Source of the DNA: Helopsaltes ochotensis
Lineage: Eukaryota; Chordata; Aves; Passeriformes; Locustellidae
Direction: 5' to 3'
Assembly (NCBI GenBank): GCA_013400155.1
Contig: VXBM01000216.1
Coordinates: 621,297-685,296 of the forward strand
DNA length: 64,000 nucleotides
Within the stretch, counting starts at the first letter, position 1. The number at the start of each line of letters is the position of its first letter. This document shows, piece after piece, positions 10,895-22,259 of the stretch. A program made the position numbers and the translations under genes. Under the pieces are notes generated by a model that saw nothing but the letters and a program-made list of their open reading frames with translations, had not been told where the DNA came from and did not search any database.

Positions 10895-12110
10895 CGCAGA
10901 TAAGTAGTTCTTTACTGTAATTTGGGTTCAGACCTCTGTGAACAGCCTGTCAAGGAAATATCTGGCATGGCCTGGAAATGCAAAGGATTGGGTTTGGAGG
11001 GCTGTGGGGTTTGGGTTTCATTGCTTTGGGAAAATACCTTGTTTCTTCTATCTTTCTTTCCCCTTGATGCTCCACCAGACTTTTATTGCACTTTTAGGGT
11101 AGATGGAAAATAGTGTGCCAGCCAGCAGCAGAAGTGACTGACAGGACTCTCTGCCCAGAGCCTGCTCTGTGCAGGGAAAACCATTCTTTTGGAAGCTGTT
11201 CCTGATCTGGGGACTGGTTCTGTGCAGTCTCCCTGCTCTGCACAGCCACCTCTCCTCCCACCCATTCTAGTGAGGAGGCTCCTGCACGGGGGCTCAGGCA
11301 ACTGCAAACATTCACTACAACACCCAAACCAGGTGTTATTTATATTCTAAATCCCATTTTTCAGTGCTGTCAATTTTTCCCTTACGGGCAAACGAAAAGA
11401 CAGTTAAAGGGACTTCTGGTGACATCCCCCCTGTTTAATGAAGCTTGGAGTTATGGGCAAGTGACTCGAAGTGCCGTTATTATCTGCATGAGTGGGTGAG
11501 GCCGAGGGTCCAGCAGTGTGCACAGAGCTCCCACAAATGTGCACATTGATCATGGCTAATCAGAGCTCCCGGGTCAGGGGGGCTGCAGAGACAGAGAGTG
11601 CTGAAAAAGCTGACAAATGAAGCAGCAGAGCTTTGGGTTAATGCGATATTCAAACAGAATGAGCTATTCAGTTTCTTAGGAGCTTGTCACTTTTCTTTTC
11701 CTGTGACATTTTGCTGGAGATTGCAATAGGGAGACAGGGGGAGTGTGAGAGTGCATGAGAGAGCAGTGTCCTAGCTAGGGGGGGCTGGAGGAAGTCTTTG
11801 AAGTGGTTCTAAAGAACAGAAGGGAAAGGCATGAGGGAGTGCAATTCTCATGTGTCCTCCTCACTTTGCCAGTGCTTTGCATTCTAATTTTAGAATAGAA
11901 CACTTTTTGGTTGATTTTTCCAAAAGGTGATTCTGCTTAGGAGCCTTTGTAATTTCTGCAGCCAACACTCATCTGTTACTCTGCAAAAAACCTGCTTAGG
12001 CTGGAGTGTAGTTAAGAGATGTTTGGGGTGCTTGTCAGGCCAGAGCTATGCTCTCCCCAGGACTAAGTTCAACACTTTAAGAGGTGAGGAGCTGTGTGCG
12101 ATGCTGATAT

Positions 12111-12136
12111 GGTTGGTTGGTTAGTTGGTTGGTTGG
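12111..12136 (+). repeat. (TTGG)n microsatellite
   Basis: About six GGTT/TTGG units with a single substitution (TTAG). It is an ordinary short tandem repeat. Confidence 0.8.
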
Positions 12137-13653
12137 CTTTTTCAGAACCAGTGCATTGAAGGTTGCAGGCAAAACGTGTCAGAAGCAGCAATATTGCCTT
12201 ACTTGGGCTTCTCATGACTTTCTGGTTTCTTAATAATAAATGCGTCACCTGAGGGCTTCTAAGTATCTGTTAAAAATTCGCCAGTGCTTTGCATGCTGGA
12301 AGCCTGGCTGGTAATGCACAACAACTGTTCTTTAAGTGGCATAAATGATGTCTGCCAGATCCTGTGCGGAACTGCACAGACCGGACCACAGGTTTGGGGA
12401 TTTACTTCTGTCACCCCTGCAGGGCAGCAGGGGGGCTGGAGGTCCCTGCTGTCAGTTCTAGGCTCTCACCAGAGGAGTGCTCTGAGTTATAGTACAGTTG
12501 AAGGCTGGTATACTCAAAAAAAGTAGCACCTCATGCTCCAGGGAACCCTTAGCAAGAGCCTGCCTGGAATTAACAGCTGGAGAGATTTATTTGGTGCTCT
12601 CTAGGTTAGAGGGACATAATGGTCTAAGGAGTGAGAGAGGTTTGAGGAATGCAGGATCAGAGCTTCTGGAAGACCTTTGCCGATTCAGTAATCCTGTGGG
12701 CACACAGTGCTGAGCTCAGCTCCTAGAAGGAGACTGCCCCAGGAGATTCTGGGAGGAGCTGCAAAGCTTCTCAGGGAAAGTGCAGCAAAGGACCACACAC
12801 TTATTCTTGATAACTTGGGCTATCCTTTCTCTATGCAGCTGTTGATCAGGAAATCATCCTTGAAAAATTAATCAGATTTTGCTTTTTTAGTGGAGTTTCA
12901 TGCCTCTCAGACAACTTTAATTTCTCATGTTTTACTTCGTTTCTCCCTACTGTTTCATAAGCATTTTCTTCTTGGAAAATCTGGAAGTTATTTTTTTTTG
13001 TAACTTGCAGTTACTTCAGCATGTACAGGGGGCTTTGAAATGGCTGTTCCATCCCAGATGCAAACAACTCAGAGTCACAACTCTCAGCAGGGCATTTCAG
13101 GGCTTGACCAGGAGAGTGTGTGAGGTTGGCAGGAAGAACACTGAGCACATACGAGCACTGCAGGGAACAAGGAATTTCTCTTTTCAGGCTGCTCCCTGGA
13201 ACAGCGTCACAATGAAGTTGGAATGAGAAGGGCAGAGTGAGAGGGGGAGAGGAAGCACATGGCTGTTTGTCTAGTACTTTTAGAGTGCATGACAGCTCCA
13301 GTTCAACAGTGGCAAGAGCGGCCCGGTAATGTCACCAGGCTGGAGGCTGTGGCCTCTAAAGCTTGGGACAGCACAGTCGATATGGAGCTGACAGGAATGT
13401 GTAAGAGCAACAGTGCATAACATAGCAAAGCCCTGGATTTCTTTTTCCCCATACACTGCAAAAAGCACAACAGATGGAAGGAAGACCTTGGGGAAACAGT
13501 CACGGAGCTGGGGCTCAGGACGTGGGCATTCAGCCACTGGGGTGGTACAAGATCAGGGATAAGCAGATGATCTGCCTCTCCTTTGTTGTGTAGATAATTT
13601 CAAGACGTTTTTCTTTCTCCTGTTTCTCCTTTTCTCTCTGTTTTGGCTCTCAG

Positions 13654-14000
13654 TTGTTCAGGGCTGGCACAGTTGCATATTATCTCCCTTTTAGAGAGGG
13701 GCTTTCTTCCAGCCTCAACCTGTCTTGAAGTACAGAAGAACAATACTGACTATTTGTTAATGCTGACAGCAGAATTATTTAATCTTCCCCTGCTCTAACC
13801 AGTCCTGCAGTCTGCTGCTGCCTGCCGTGTGAGGTACTTGGCAACATTCTTCTACAACAAGCTCTCTCTCCTCATCAAGCTTCTGTCTCAGAGATGCATG
13901 CAAAGCATTTCAGTTTTTTCACCCTTTTATCAGATGCCTGACCTGTTCTGAACAGTGCTCAGCTTATGACCCCTTCCCAATAAACAAGTTTCAAACAAGC
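13654..14000 (+). other. Weak candidate terminal exon (hypothetical)
   Basis: An unusually long pyrimidine tract (about 13607-13653, ending GGCTCTCAG) precedes a segment open for 47 codons in one frame (TGT at 13655 to TAA at 13796-13798). An AATAAA hexamer lies at 13979-13984. The pieces fit a last exon with a short 3' UTR, but the downstream element is poor and the peptide is unrecognised. Confidence 0.12.
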
Positions 14001-14552
14001 TGCCACATCAGATTTTGTGCAGGAACGACTGTGAGACAGCAAGGAGAGCTGATCATGCCAAATAGAGCTCTTTGGGCCAGATCTCGCTCTCCTTCCCTGC
14101 GGGAATTAATTTACATTCTTGGAAAAGTATGGCCATCTCACTGAAAAGAAATAATTTCTCCAACACTGAGAGATCTGCTGTTCTGTGGAAAATGGAGTGT
14201 ATTTAATTAGGCAAAATGTTCCTAGTGAGTTGTCCTGGAATGAACGCTGTCCAGGGCACTTGGTTCTGCCAGAGTTACGTGGATTTCAAGTGTGAAAGAA
14301 ACACCACAGTCACCCAGGCCACAGGTTCTTTGGTCACAGAGAGTGTCAGAAACTCCCTGACACTCTGCCAGCGCTGTGTGCTGGAGTCTCAGAATGAGGC
14401 TAGTTGTGCTGGGGAGCTCAGTAGCTTAGAGCTGGGTCTTGGTGTTGAAAGGTCTTGGTATTGAAATTATTTTGATTTGGGTTTCTTTTTCCTCTCCTTT
14501 GTTCCTTTAATCATAATAATCAGTGGAACTGAAAGAGTGAAGAAAAGGGTGA

Positions 14553-14568
14553 TTTTTTTTTTTTTTTT
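14553..14568 (+). repeat. Poly-T, 16 bases
   Basis: An uninterrupted run of T. It is a simple homopolymer with no retrocopy features beside it. Confidence 0.85.
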
Positions 14569-16217
14569 GGTGAACTCAGTCATTTTGACCAAAACTATTA
14601 CCATCTTTGGGACACTTGCTGGCAGCTTCAACAAGAGATGCTGAAATTTGGTGAGTGAGTGACTTGGTAACACTCACTGTGTGGGTAATGGATGCAAATG
14701 CAGGTACACACAGAGGATCCTGTGCCCAGTGTTCCCTCCTCAGCCCCCAGTCTCTGTTTCTAATAACTCCTTTCGCTGCTGCTGAATGCACATTGCCCCA
14801 TTTTCCCTGGCAAAGGGGGAAGGCATCCTGAGGCTTTGCAGTGCTGTTCTCTGCAAGGGTGGTGTGCCAGAATAAGGCACTTGGGTGCCAGCTTGAGGTA
14901 AGATGTTGTAAATATTGTCCATCCCAGAATGGACATAGAATCCCAGTTCCCAAGTGTTTGAACACAGGCAGTTGCCTGGAATGTTCTCTACTTGGTGAAC
15001 AGGCCACTGTGTGAGTACCTGCATTGCCTTGGCCTGGAAAGGAACACTGGGAAGGATTATAGGTAAAGATCTCCAGGTGTGTCACAACTAGGTGTTGGCA
15101 TCACTGTGCAGCTGAGCTCTGCACACACTGCAGGGACCCGTGACAAATAATGACAAGACTTTATCCCTCAGCTCGACAACCCAGTCTCCAGGACACCATT
15201 GTTTGCTGATAAATAGGGGTTTTCAAACTTCATTTCCTGTGGCTCTGTTCCCTCACATTTTTGAGAGAGGTGTTCAAACTGGTTAATCCTGAGGTGCCAT
15301 CACAAATGTTGTCAAGTAAGTGATGTAATTGTTCTTGTGTCGCTGTGTCCTCGACGACCTTGTCCACTGGTGACAGTCAGTGCCAATGGCTTTGCTTTCC
15401 TTTACTTCTAGCCTCCTTAGATTGGAAAACCTTCCAAATTGATTGGTAATAACTGAACTTGGACCTTTCCTCTGGTTCTTTCCTTGAGGAAATCAAGAGT
15501 GAAAAAGTGATTTTTTCAATAAGTACATTTGGTCCTGGGATGTCCTCTGTGGAGACGGCTGTGCATTCTCTAACTTCTGGGCAGTACCTTGTAGGAAAGC
15601 CAGGAAACAAGCAGAGGGAAGGTAGGAGTTGTGTATTATTTTCATGGAAAAGCAAAGTGGCGAGAGGACCAGCCTGGGTAAATTCACTCTGCTCCAGCAT
15701 TCCTATTTTGGCAAATTTCTGTGGAGGAGGTAGTCTGCAATGTTCACATAAATGTTCAGCACACTCAGGCTCTTCAGACACTCCACGGTCATGATAAAAT
15801 TTTAAACACAACTTGATTTTTTAAATTAGCTGTGAGTACTTGGTGGTGGATGTATCTTGAACACCTCAATGTGTGTTTGCTGTTGGTAAGAGTAGAATAG
15901 GATAAAACAATTCTTTCAGACTTCATAGGGTTTAAGAAGACTTGGTCTGTAATTTCCCTTCCCTGGACTTGAGAGTTTAAAAGGGGGAAAATGCTTCAAA
16001 CCATCTTGTAGTTGCCCTCCTGAGTCATAAATATTTTTCCCATCACTTCAGTGTCATAATTCCTCATTCCCAAGAGAAATAATATTCAGCGGTGAAAGCC
16101 AGGGCCAAGCCCTTTGCTAAGAGGTCAGGGACTATAAGAGCAGCATCCCTTGAAACAGGTTCTGAGGCAGGAGACCAGCCTACAGCAATGTTTGCTTGTA
16201 TGATCAGTTTCTTTTTC

Positions 16218-16233
16218 TTTTTTTTTTTTTTTT
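16218..16233 (+). repeat. Poly-T, 16 bases
   Basis: An uninterrupted T run within a longer T-rich stretch (16208-16242) broken only by single C and AA. Confidence 0.85.
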
Positions 16234-16879
16234 AATTTTTTTGCATGTGAAATGGCTTGGCACCAGTTTAGGCTTCATGTGAAATATTTATTGTTGTCTT
16301 ATTTGCAGGAATTTTAAAGGCTTGATCAGAAATATGATCTCTCTAGTTTGTATGCATACTTTCCAGTAACCCAATTAAGCCCCAGCTGCTGTAGAGGAGA
16401 GAGTGAGGATGAGTCAGATCCTTTTTCCAAGGATTGCTCATATATAGATTGCTCTCATGCCCTCTTTGACTGGTGAGAATTTAATTACATTGAAGGAAAA
16501 GAAAAAAATCTAATACGTTGCTTGGGGATGGAAAAATCTAAGAATTCTTATGGTTTCCTAAAAATGTTTAGGACCAAATCCTGCTCAGCTGATGGAACAG
16601 CAGTTTTGGTGTGCAGTTCAGTGGGGCACCAGGCTCTACTCCTCTTTCTCCTCTCTTCTCTGATAATAATGGAAGTTAGCTGAAAAACTGATTTTCAGAT
16701 GGCCATAGGAAGTAAACTCCTCCATGCCTTTTGATTGTACAGTTTGTGACTGTTCAAATCCATAGACTTCAAGATTCTAATGATTTTTCCAAAGCAATTT
16801 TGAATAACTATTTAATTCTAGCATTAGAGAACAATGTTGTTGGTCAAGTGAAATATTAGTTCATGTAAGATTGACAACT

Positions 16880-16881
<2 letters not shown>

Positions 16882-16954
<73 letters not shown>
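16882..16954 (+). repeat. Very long poly-T tract, about 73 bases
   Basis: A pure run of 73 T, preceded by GACAACTTC and followed by AATATTTGG. Bird CR1 elements do not carry poly(A) tails. No TTTATT (reverse of AATAAA) follows, as it would for a minus-strand processed retrocopy, and no flanking duplication was found. It is therefore best read as an expanded homopolymer or an assembly length artefact. Confidence 0.9.
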
Positions 16955-16959
<5 letters not shown>

Positions 16960-18151
16960 TTGGACAGGATTAGGCAGTGGGAATTGGAGTGTCTGGAATG
17001 CCCAGTTGGAACTACATCATATGGCATTAGTGCTCAAGTCTCAATCCTAATTCTGATGATTTTAATACAGGGAATTCATGCTGTCACTTCTGTTCTTTTC
17101 GAAAATCCTGGATAGTTTTTAAGGTGAGAATAACAGTCTCCTCATAAAATTTACAGCTGCTTTATTGCAGTGAACCCAAAGGAAACTTAATCTACATAAT
17201 TAGGATATAATGCCAGCTGTGTAAATTCAGCCTTTTTGGTCAGCCTGCAGGATGGGATAAAGCTCAGAGAAATGCCTCGGCCGAGGGGGTTGCTGTGCTT
17301 TGAGGCTTGGTGTTCTTGCACAGCCTGGGATTGATGTTCCCTGTGCTGCTCTTTTCGCATAGTCTGCAGGGAGTCACTTGGGCTTTTTAAAGAGAAAAGC
17401 ACTTGGGAGCACCAAAAAGCCAAGATGACAAACTGTGTGTTTGAGGTAATGGGCCCTAAATTAGAAAGGTGAAACCAGAGATGAACATTTCAGATTAGGG
17501 GTTCAGAAGAAAAAATAGCTGGTGGAGCTGATGACATCCCTCACATAAACCCCCTGCACAGCATGCGGTGCTCCCGTATCCATCCCTTCCCTTGACTCTG
17601 TTGGTCTCGGCATGCCCACTCCTGTCTGCATTTTCCATCAGCCGTGGCACTCCTGCTGCTCCCAGAGTGACAGCCTGGTTCAGGCGCCCTGCAGTCAGTT
17701 GGACAGCTTGGCTCGTGCTGTGGTGCTGGCACAGCCAGGCACGCCCTGACCTCCATCATCTGCTCCTCTCACAAGTTTTGGATCTGCACTAGCTCCTGAG
17801 AGTGTTCTGCTCCAGAGCCCCAGTGCCGATACAGCGTCTCCAGGCAGGAAAGTGGCGCCGTGGGCCCATCGGGACCCATTGGCACCTGGCACATGAGAGC
17901 CGAGGGCCCACACTTGGCACCCCCTGGCACCGGCTCATCTCATCACACAGCTCATCTGAGGGCTGTGTGCCCCCGTGCCGTTCTGGGAAATGGCTCTATA
18001 TGTTGGAACTGCACACTGTTGTCAGCCTGGTGTGGCTCCACCAACCTTTGGGAGATGACCTCTGCTGCGGAAGCAGTTTGTGTGTTTATCATGATCTAAG
18101 TTGAAATGGGACATTCAGGTTAGGAGCTACAAAATATTTTTTGACTGTTTG
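16955..18151. other. Unassigned DNA with a GC- and CpG-richer patch
   Basis: The first 600 bases are AT-rich with nothing recognised. From about 17570 to 17960 GC rises, with roughly 16 CpG in 390 bases. Frames stay open there on both strands (up to 100 codons), which follows from the low stop frequency in GC-rich DNA. No promoter motif or splice signal singles out a gene. Confidence 0.45.
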
Positions 18152-18340
18152 GGTGCTCAGGCCCTGGAATAGGTTGTCCAGGGAGGTGGTAGAACCACCA
18201 TCCCTGGATGTGTTCAAGAAGCATCTGGATCTGGCACTGGGCAATATGCTTTAGGGGTTACAGTGCCAGTGCTGGGTTGATGGTTGGACTTGGTGATCTT
18301 ACAGGTCTCTTCCAGCCTTGGTAATTCAGGGATTCTATGA
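18152..18340 (+). mobile_element. CR1 LINE fragment, 3' end
   Basis: The sequence follows the CR1 3' end in order. It has the GCCCTGGAATAGG and TGTCCAGGGAGGTGG motifs, then CACCATCCCTGGA, GTGTTCAAGAAGC, CTGGCACT, TTGGACTTGGTGATCTT and AGGTCTCTTCCAGCC. It ends in one GATTCTATGA copy of the terminal 8-bp repeat. It is heavily 5'-truncated (about 190 bp of an element of roughly 4.5 kb), as usual for CR1, and diverged. No ORF2 coding remains beyond the last part and the 3' UTR. It is the clearest sign of a sauropsid, probably bird, genome. Confidence 0.92.
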
Positions 18341-19029
18341 CTTTATCTCTTGCTTAGTCCTTTTCCTGAACCCTTTTGGGAGGGTTCTCCTGACCAAGGC
18401 CAGTGCAGAACCTTGCAGGGCTGGAGGACAGTGGACAGTGCAAGGCAACAGCACCGTGCCCTTGGGGCAGGAGCGTGTCCCACCTAGCCTGTCACCAGCA
18501 GCTTTTCCTCAAAACAGAGGCTGGCTCAGCTCCTGGAGCAGAAGCCTGTCCTGGATCCTGATATTCCTTACTTGAATTTTTGGTTTACAGCACTGTCAGG
18601 TTCACTTTACAAATGCTTTGTGCACTTTGTTTTAATAAGCAGTGTGAGGAGGTACTTTTCAATCACTTGAAATGTTTGTGAAAACAAAAATGCCCCTTTC
18701 CTGTGATTCTGCTCTCTTTTATTAATGAAATTTTAAGACTGGCAAGTATTGAGGATTTCCTCAGTTTTAAAATGCATCATCTGAAGTCAAAGGAATATTG
18801 GACAAATATGTAGTAGTTTCTTCTGACTGCCTTCTACTTGATGTGTAATGTCTTGCTATTTAACTACTGGAATTTGTGAATCCAGGCCATAGAGCTTCAA
18901 GGCATTCTTAGGATTCCCTTGTGTCAGTTTTTGTACCGCCTTCACTTGGTTTATTGATCTGAATTAATCTGTCATGCACTAGTTTGTTTGTAGTCTCAAA
19001 TCTTAGTATGAAGAGAATGTCAGGGATTT

Positions 19030-19325
19030 CTTCCCGACATTTTGTGCCCCGGCCCTCGTTGCCCTTCATGCCAGGAGTGACCAGCAGGATGCCGTCCCTG
19101 GCTCGTGACTGAACCTGGCCTTTGCACCAAGGCACGTGCGGGGCCCTCAGGGCGAGGTGGGAAGCGCTGGTGTCGCACATGCCCTCATCCCTGGGACTCC
19201 TCATCCCTTGGATTTTGTCGGTAAGAAGGCTTTACCTGCTCGGGCAGGGATTGTTTCCGGCACTTTGGACTGCCCGGCCTGGGCTGTGGGTGCCCTTGGG
19301 ATGGGAGCGCGGGTCGCAGCTCCTT
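19030..19325. promoter_or_regulatory. Small CpG-rich patch, possible weak CpG island
   Basis: I counted about 17 CpG in roughly 290 bases at about 62% GC, an observed/expected ratio near 0.6 against the strongly CpG-depleted surroundings. A GTAAGA donor-like site follows TTTTGTCG at 19220/19221 on the plus strand, the pattern of a first exon. No TATA or initiator is evident, and the length is below the usual 500-bp island criterion. Confidence 0.2.
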
Positions 19326-19990
19326 AAGCCCAAGTGATGGTCCTCTACGCTGCCTGCTGCTCCCGATCCATAGGCTGAGTTTGATGAAAACAGGTTTTTG
19401 CTGTGTTGGGAAGCAGGTAGGTTTGGGTCCGAAGGGCAGCGCAAGGGTTGCAGGCTCTGTCCCAGGCTGGGAGCCTGTCTCACTGTCTAGCTGGAAAAGA
19501 AGGGATTTCTGTCCTGTGAAGTCATTTGCAAAGCAGGTGAATTTTGCCCAATATTGTGCTAAGAGGTCTCAGTTTCTGGAGTAGTACGTTTTTTGTTTGT
19601 GTTTGCCTGTTGTGCTTTCAGGTCGGTGGTGTTTGTGCTAAGGAACTTTTCTTCTAATGTGGTCTTCAGATATTTCTGTGTTACTAACTAAATTTTTTTT
19701 CTTATTACTTTTTCAGTTTATCAATAATATGTGTGTAAGAGTGCTGGGGAAGGGTTTTCTGCCCTTGGTTCTATTCCAATGTTATTGTTCGTTAAAACAA
19801 TGGTAACTCAATGATAGTAATTCAGAGCATGTGTAGTAGTGGCATATTAATCCTACATTAACTCTACCAGGTTCTCAACTATCTCCACCAAATGTCTAAG
19901 AAACCTATTGTGCAGTGCTTTCTGAAGAAAAGGAGTACTTCATGCATTTTTAGTTGGTGGACATACAAATTGTTGAGGTTCTTGGGTTTC

Positions 19991-20030
19991 TTTTGTTTGT
20001 TTTTTGTTTTTTGTTTTTTGTTTTTTTTTT
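19991..20030 (+). repeat. (GTTTTTT)n low-complexity repeat
   Basis: Units of G followed by five to ten T, about six in all. It is simple-sequence DNA. Confidence 0.75.
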
Positions 20031-21348
20031 AATGTAGCTTCATCCTTTCATTGTGGTTACTCAGCTGGCAGATGGTTTAATGCATTAAGTGGAGGTTGGG
20101 TAGCAGAGTGTGTGTAGAGTGCACTGTTAGAGCTTCTCTTCCAAGCAGTGTTTAGTTTTAACCATTACCCACGGGTGTGCCCCAGTGCGGTGCCTTTGGT
20201 GGCGATGTTGGGGTGAGCACAGCGATGCTTCAGGGGGGTGAGAGCTCCCCCAGCTGCGCTGAGCTCACAGCAATTACACGAAGGAATGCACTTGTGAGAG
20301 CCATCCATCCCAGGCCTTTTACCAGTCTCCCCGCTTGTTTCAGTGTGTGTAATGTATCCGAACCAGCTACGAATGCTATATATGACATATATTTTATCTG
20401 TGCCTCAACTTGGTTTCAAGGAGGATCAATAGCTTTAAAAATGTGAGGGTTTACTAAAAAATATACCAAAAAAACCCAAAACCCAGCAACAGAAGAAAAC
20501 CAAACCTGCAAAAAACCCCCAGCAAACAATAGACCCTAACTTTACCCTGAAAGTGTAGCATCTGGTTCTAGATGCTTGTAGTTTTGAAGGATAATACTTT
20601 GCGCTCTCTCAGGTCTTTAAAAAGAATTGGTTTCTGGCTGACACTGAAAGGAGCAAATGTTTGGGGTTTGTTGGTTTCGTTTTAACTTTTTGTTAGTTTT
20701 TTGTTTGTTTCTTGTTTGTGTGGCACAACAGAAAAAAAGAAATTGAAGCCCTGGGAGCACTGGGCTTTTGGGTGACCCTGAGTAAATGGAGCCCTGTTGT
20801 AAGGTGTGTAACAAGCTTTTCTGCTAAAGACGGGAAACAGTTGCATCTGCTCATCAAAGAGCAGGCCTTCAGCTGGAAAGGTTCTTTTACCGTATCAGTC
20901 TCTCCACATAAGGAATGTTTGGGGTCTGGTAGGAGTCACGTTATTGGGAAGGGGCTGCAGCACTTTACTGGCAGGGAAGCAGAGGCCTGGGGAGACAGAC
21001 GGCAGCATGTTTTGATATTGAGCTTTGAAGCAAGGAAATAATTATGACTTTATCAGCTAAGTGTCAGTCATTCTGTCTCTCACTGTTTTGACATGTTCAA
21101 TTCTAGTGATTGGTGGTAAAAAAGATGAGAGTGTTAGGGGGGTTTGAAGGGAAAATTTTAATGGATGGAAGCAAGGGGAGAAAAAAGCCTGTCGAAGACA
21201 ATTTCTGGCAGGCAGTTGGGTTCCTGGTGCAGACAGATTGGCTGATGTTGATTGTTGACAGCTTCTGCAGCTTGCTAATTACAACTGTAAAAAATTCAGG
21301 TGAATGACAGGAACTTGAAATGTTAATTCTGCTTTTATTATTTTGCAG

Positions 21349-21596
21349 CTGCAACTGTTAGTTGGCTCTTGCTGTAATTGATGGACATTGCCAGTTGCTT
21401 AGACAGATGGGAATTAATACTGGTGTTCCCATTAGAACTCGCCATCACAGTCACGTTGGCTTTGGTCTCCTGCACGGGGTTGATGTGTGCAAGCAAGTGC
21501 ATGTGGAAGGAGCAAGCATGGATCCTGCCTGTAGTATTTGCCTTCCACGGCATTGGAGCCATCCATCCAACACCAAGCAGATGAGCTGCTTGCCAG
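21349..21596 (+). other. Candidate non-coding exon A (hypothetical)
   Basis: It is bounded by a good acceptor (TTTTATTATTTTGCAG) and a CCAG/GTTAGT donor, 248 nt in length. All three plus-strand frames contain stops near its 5' end, so an internal coding exon is excluded. It could be an exon of a non-coding RNA or a decoy. Two further bounded blocks follow within 620 bases. Confidence 0.13.
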
Positions 21597-21727
21597 GTTA
21601 GTACATGCAAGAACAGGCCCTCTGTTTGCCCTGAACTTCTGGAAAAGGTTACATGTTGATAAATATTGCCATAATAATGTGGGAGTCTTAAGACTTGTGT
21701 TAAGTTGTTCTGATTGCTCCTCATCAG

Positions 21728-21830
21728 AAATGCAGCTGTCATCTTGGCTGGTGTCTTTAAGTTGTAGTCACTGCACACCATGTGAATTGGGAACTATAAT
21801 GCTGGTTGAAAGGAAAATGCTAGAGGTAGG
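21728..21830 (+). other. Candidate exon B (hypothetical)
   Basis: A 103-nt block between an acceptor (TTGCTCCTCATCAG) and a strong donor (GTAGG/GTAAGTAA). One frame is open throughout, but the peptide is unrecognised. It lies 131 nt after candidate A. Confidence 0.13.
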
Positions 21831-22090
21831 GTAAGTAAAGCAGTTAATAATGTCAAAGAGTAGAGGAAAGTAGCAGCGGGTCGGGGTTTTTCCAAAGCGG
21901 AGGTGTAATCTTCTAGGTGGAAGAAACGATTAAGAGAGTTGTAATTGTTTGGCTGACCTGCAAGTGGGCCTGCTTCACATATGGGTAAAATCCTGGTCTC
22001 TGAGTGTGGATTTCCTTCAGCCTTGCAGGGTTGGGTTGCTGAGGAAAGAAGTGGCTCTATTTGTCCCTCTGAGGACTTGTTCCTTTGCAG

Positions 22091-22209
22091 AGGTTCTGTC
22101 TGTGGGAGTGAAGCAGGTCAGCACATGCAAAGAGCCCTTTGTGTGGGGAGGGAGCTGCAAATGTGTTGGTCTAGGTTGCTGACACCTTGGCTGGTTTTTG
22201 ACCAGCAAG
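22091..22209 (+). other. Candidate exon C (hypothetical)
   Basis: A 119-nt block between an acceptor (TTGTTCCTTTGCAG) and a near-consensus donor (CAAG/GTAAGT). One frame is open throughout, with no recognised content. It lies 260 nt after candidate B. The donor is among the best in the window. Confidence 0.16.
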
Positions 22210-22243
22210 GTAAGTTCATAAATTCCAAGCCCTCAGAAGCTGG

Positions 22244-22259
22244 TTTTTTTTTTTTTTTT
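22244..22259 (+). repeat. Poly-T, 16 bases
   Basis: A pure T run 34 bases after the GTAAGT donor of candidate exon C. It is a simple homopolymer. Confidence 0.85.

Larger units (their letters stand above)
9957..13653. other. Unassigned non-coding DNA
   Basis: The stretch begins after a very strong plus-strand acceptor (pyrimidine tract ending CTCCTCCTTTCAG at 9944-9956). About 58 codons then stay open with no convincing donor. It also holds a G-run (10872-10894) and a TTGG microsatellite (12111-12136). No gene is supported. Confidence 0.5.
14001..16881. other. Unassigned non-coding DNA
   Basis: No gene is recognised. It contains 16-base T-runs at 14553-14568 and 16218-16233. A 169-codon minus-strand open frame (14576-15085) has no recognisable features. 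The T-run at 14553 is followed by an acceptor-like AG and a 71-nt block (14580-14650) before GTGAGT, which I regard as a decoy. Confidence 0.5.
18341..21348. other. Unassigned DNA with a CpG-rich patch and T/G runs
   Basis: A CpG-rich patch lies at 19030-19325 and is listed separately. T/G low-complexity runs occur at 19991-20030 and about 20658-20719, with an A/C-rich stretch at about 20450-20530. No gene is recognised. The open frames are at most 109 codons. Confidence 0.5.

Noticed and set aside
13141..13256. Minus-strand block after a pyrimidine tract of about 60 bases
   Set aside because: The donor lacks a G at -1, and several AGs intervene or follow closely.
14580..14650. 71-nt block between a T16/AG acceptor and GTGAGT donor (plus strand)
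   Set aside because: Intervening GG/GTGAACT weakens the acceptor. Two frames are open over only about 20 codons, so it is indistinguishable from a decoy.
14576..15085. 169-codon minus-strand open frame
   Set aside because: No recognisable motif. It overlaps a 94-codon frame on the same strand, with no start context or conserved features.
16882..16980. Poly-T as the reversed tail of a processed pseudogene
   Set aside because: No reversed AATAAA, no coding remnant downstream and no flanking duplication.
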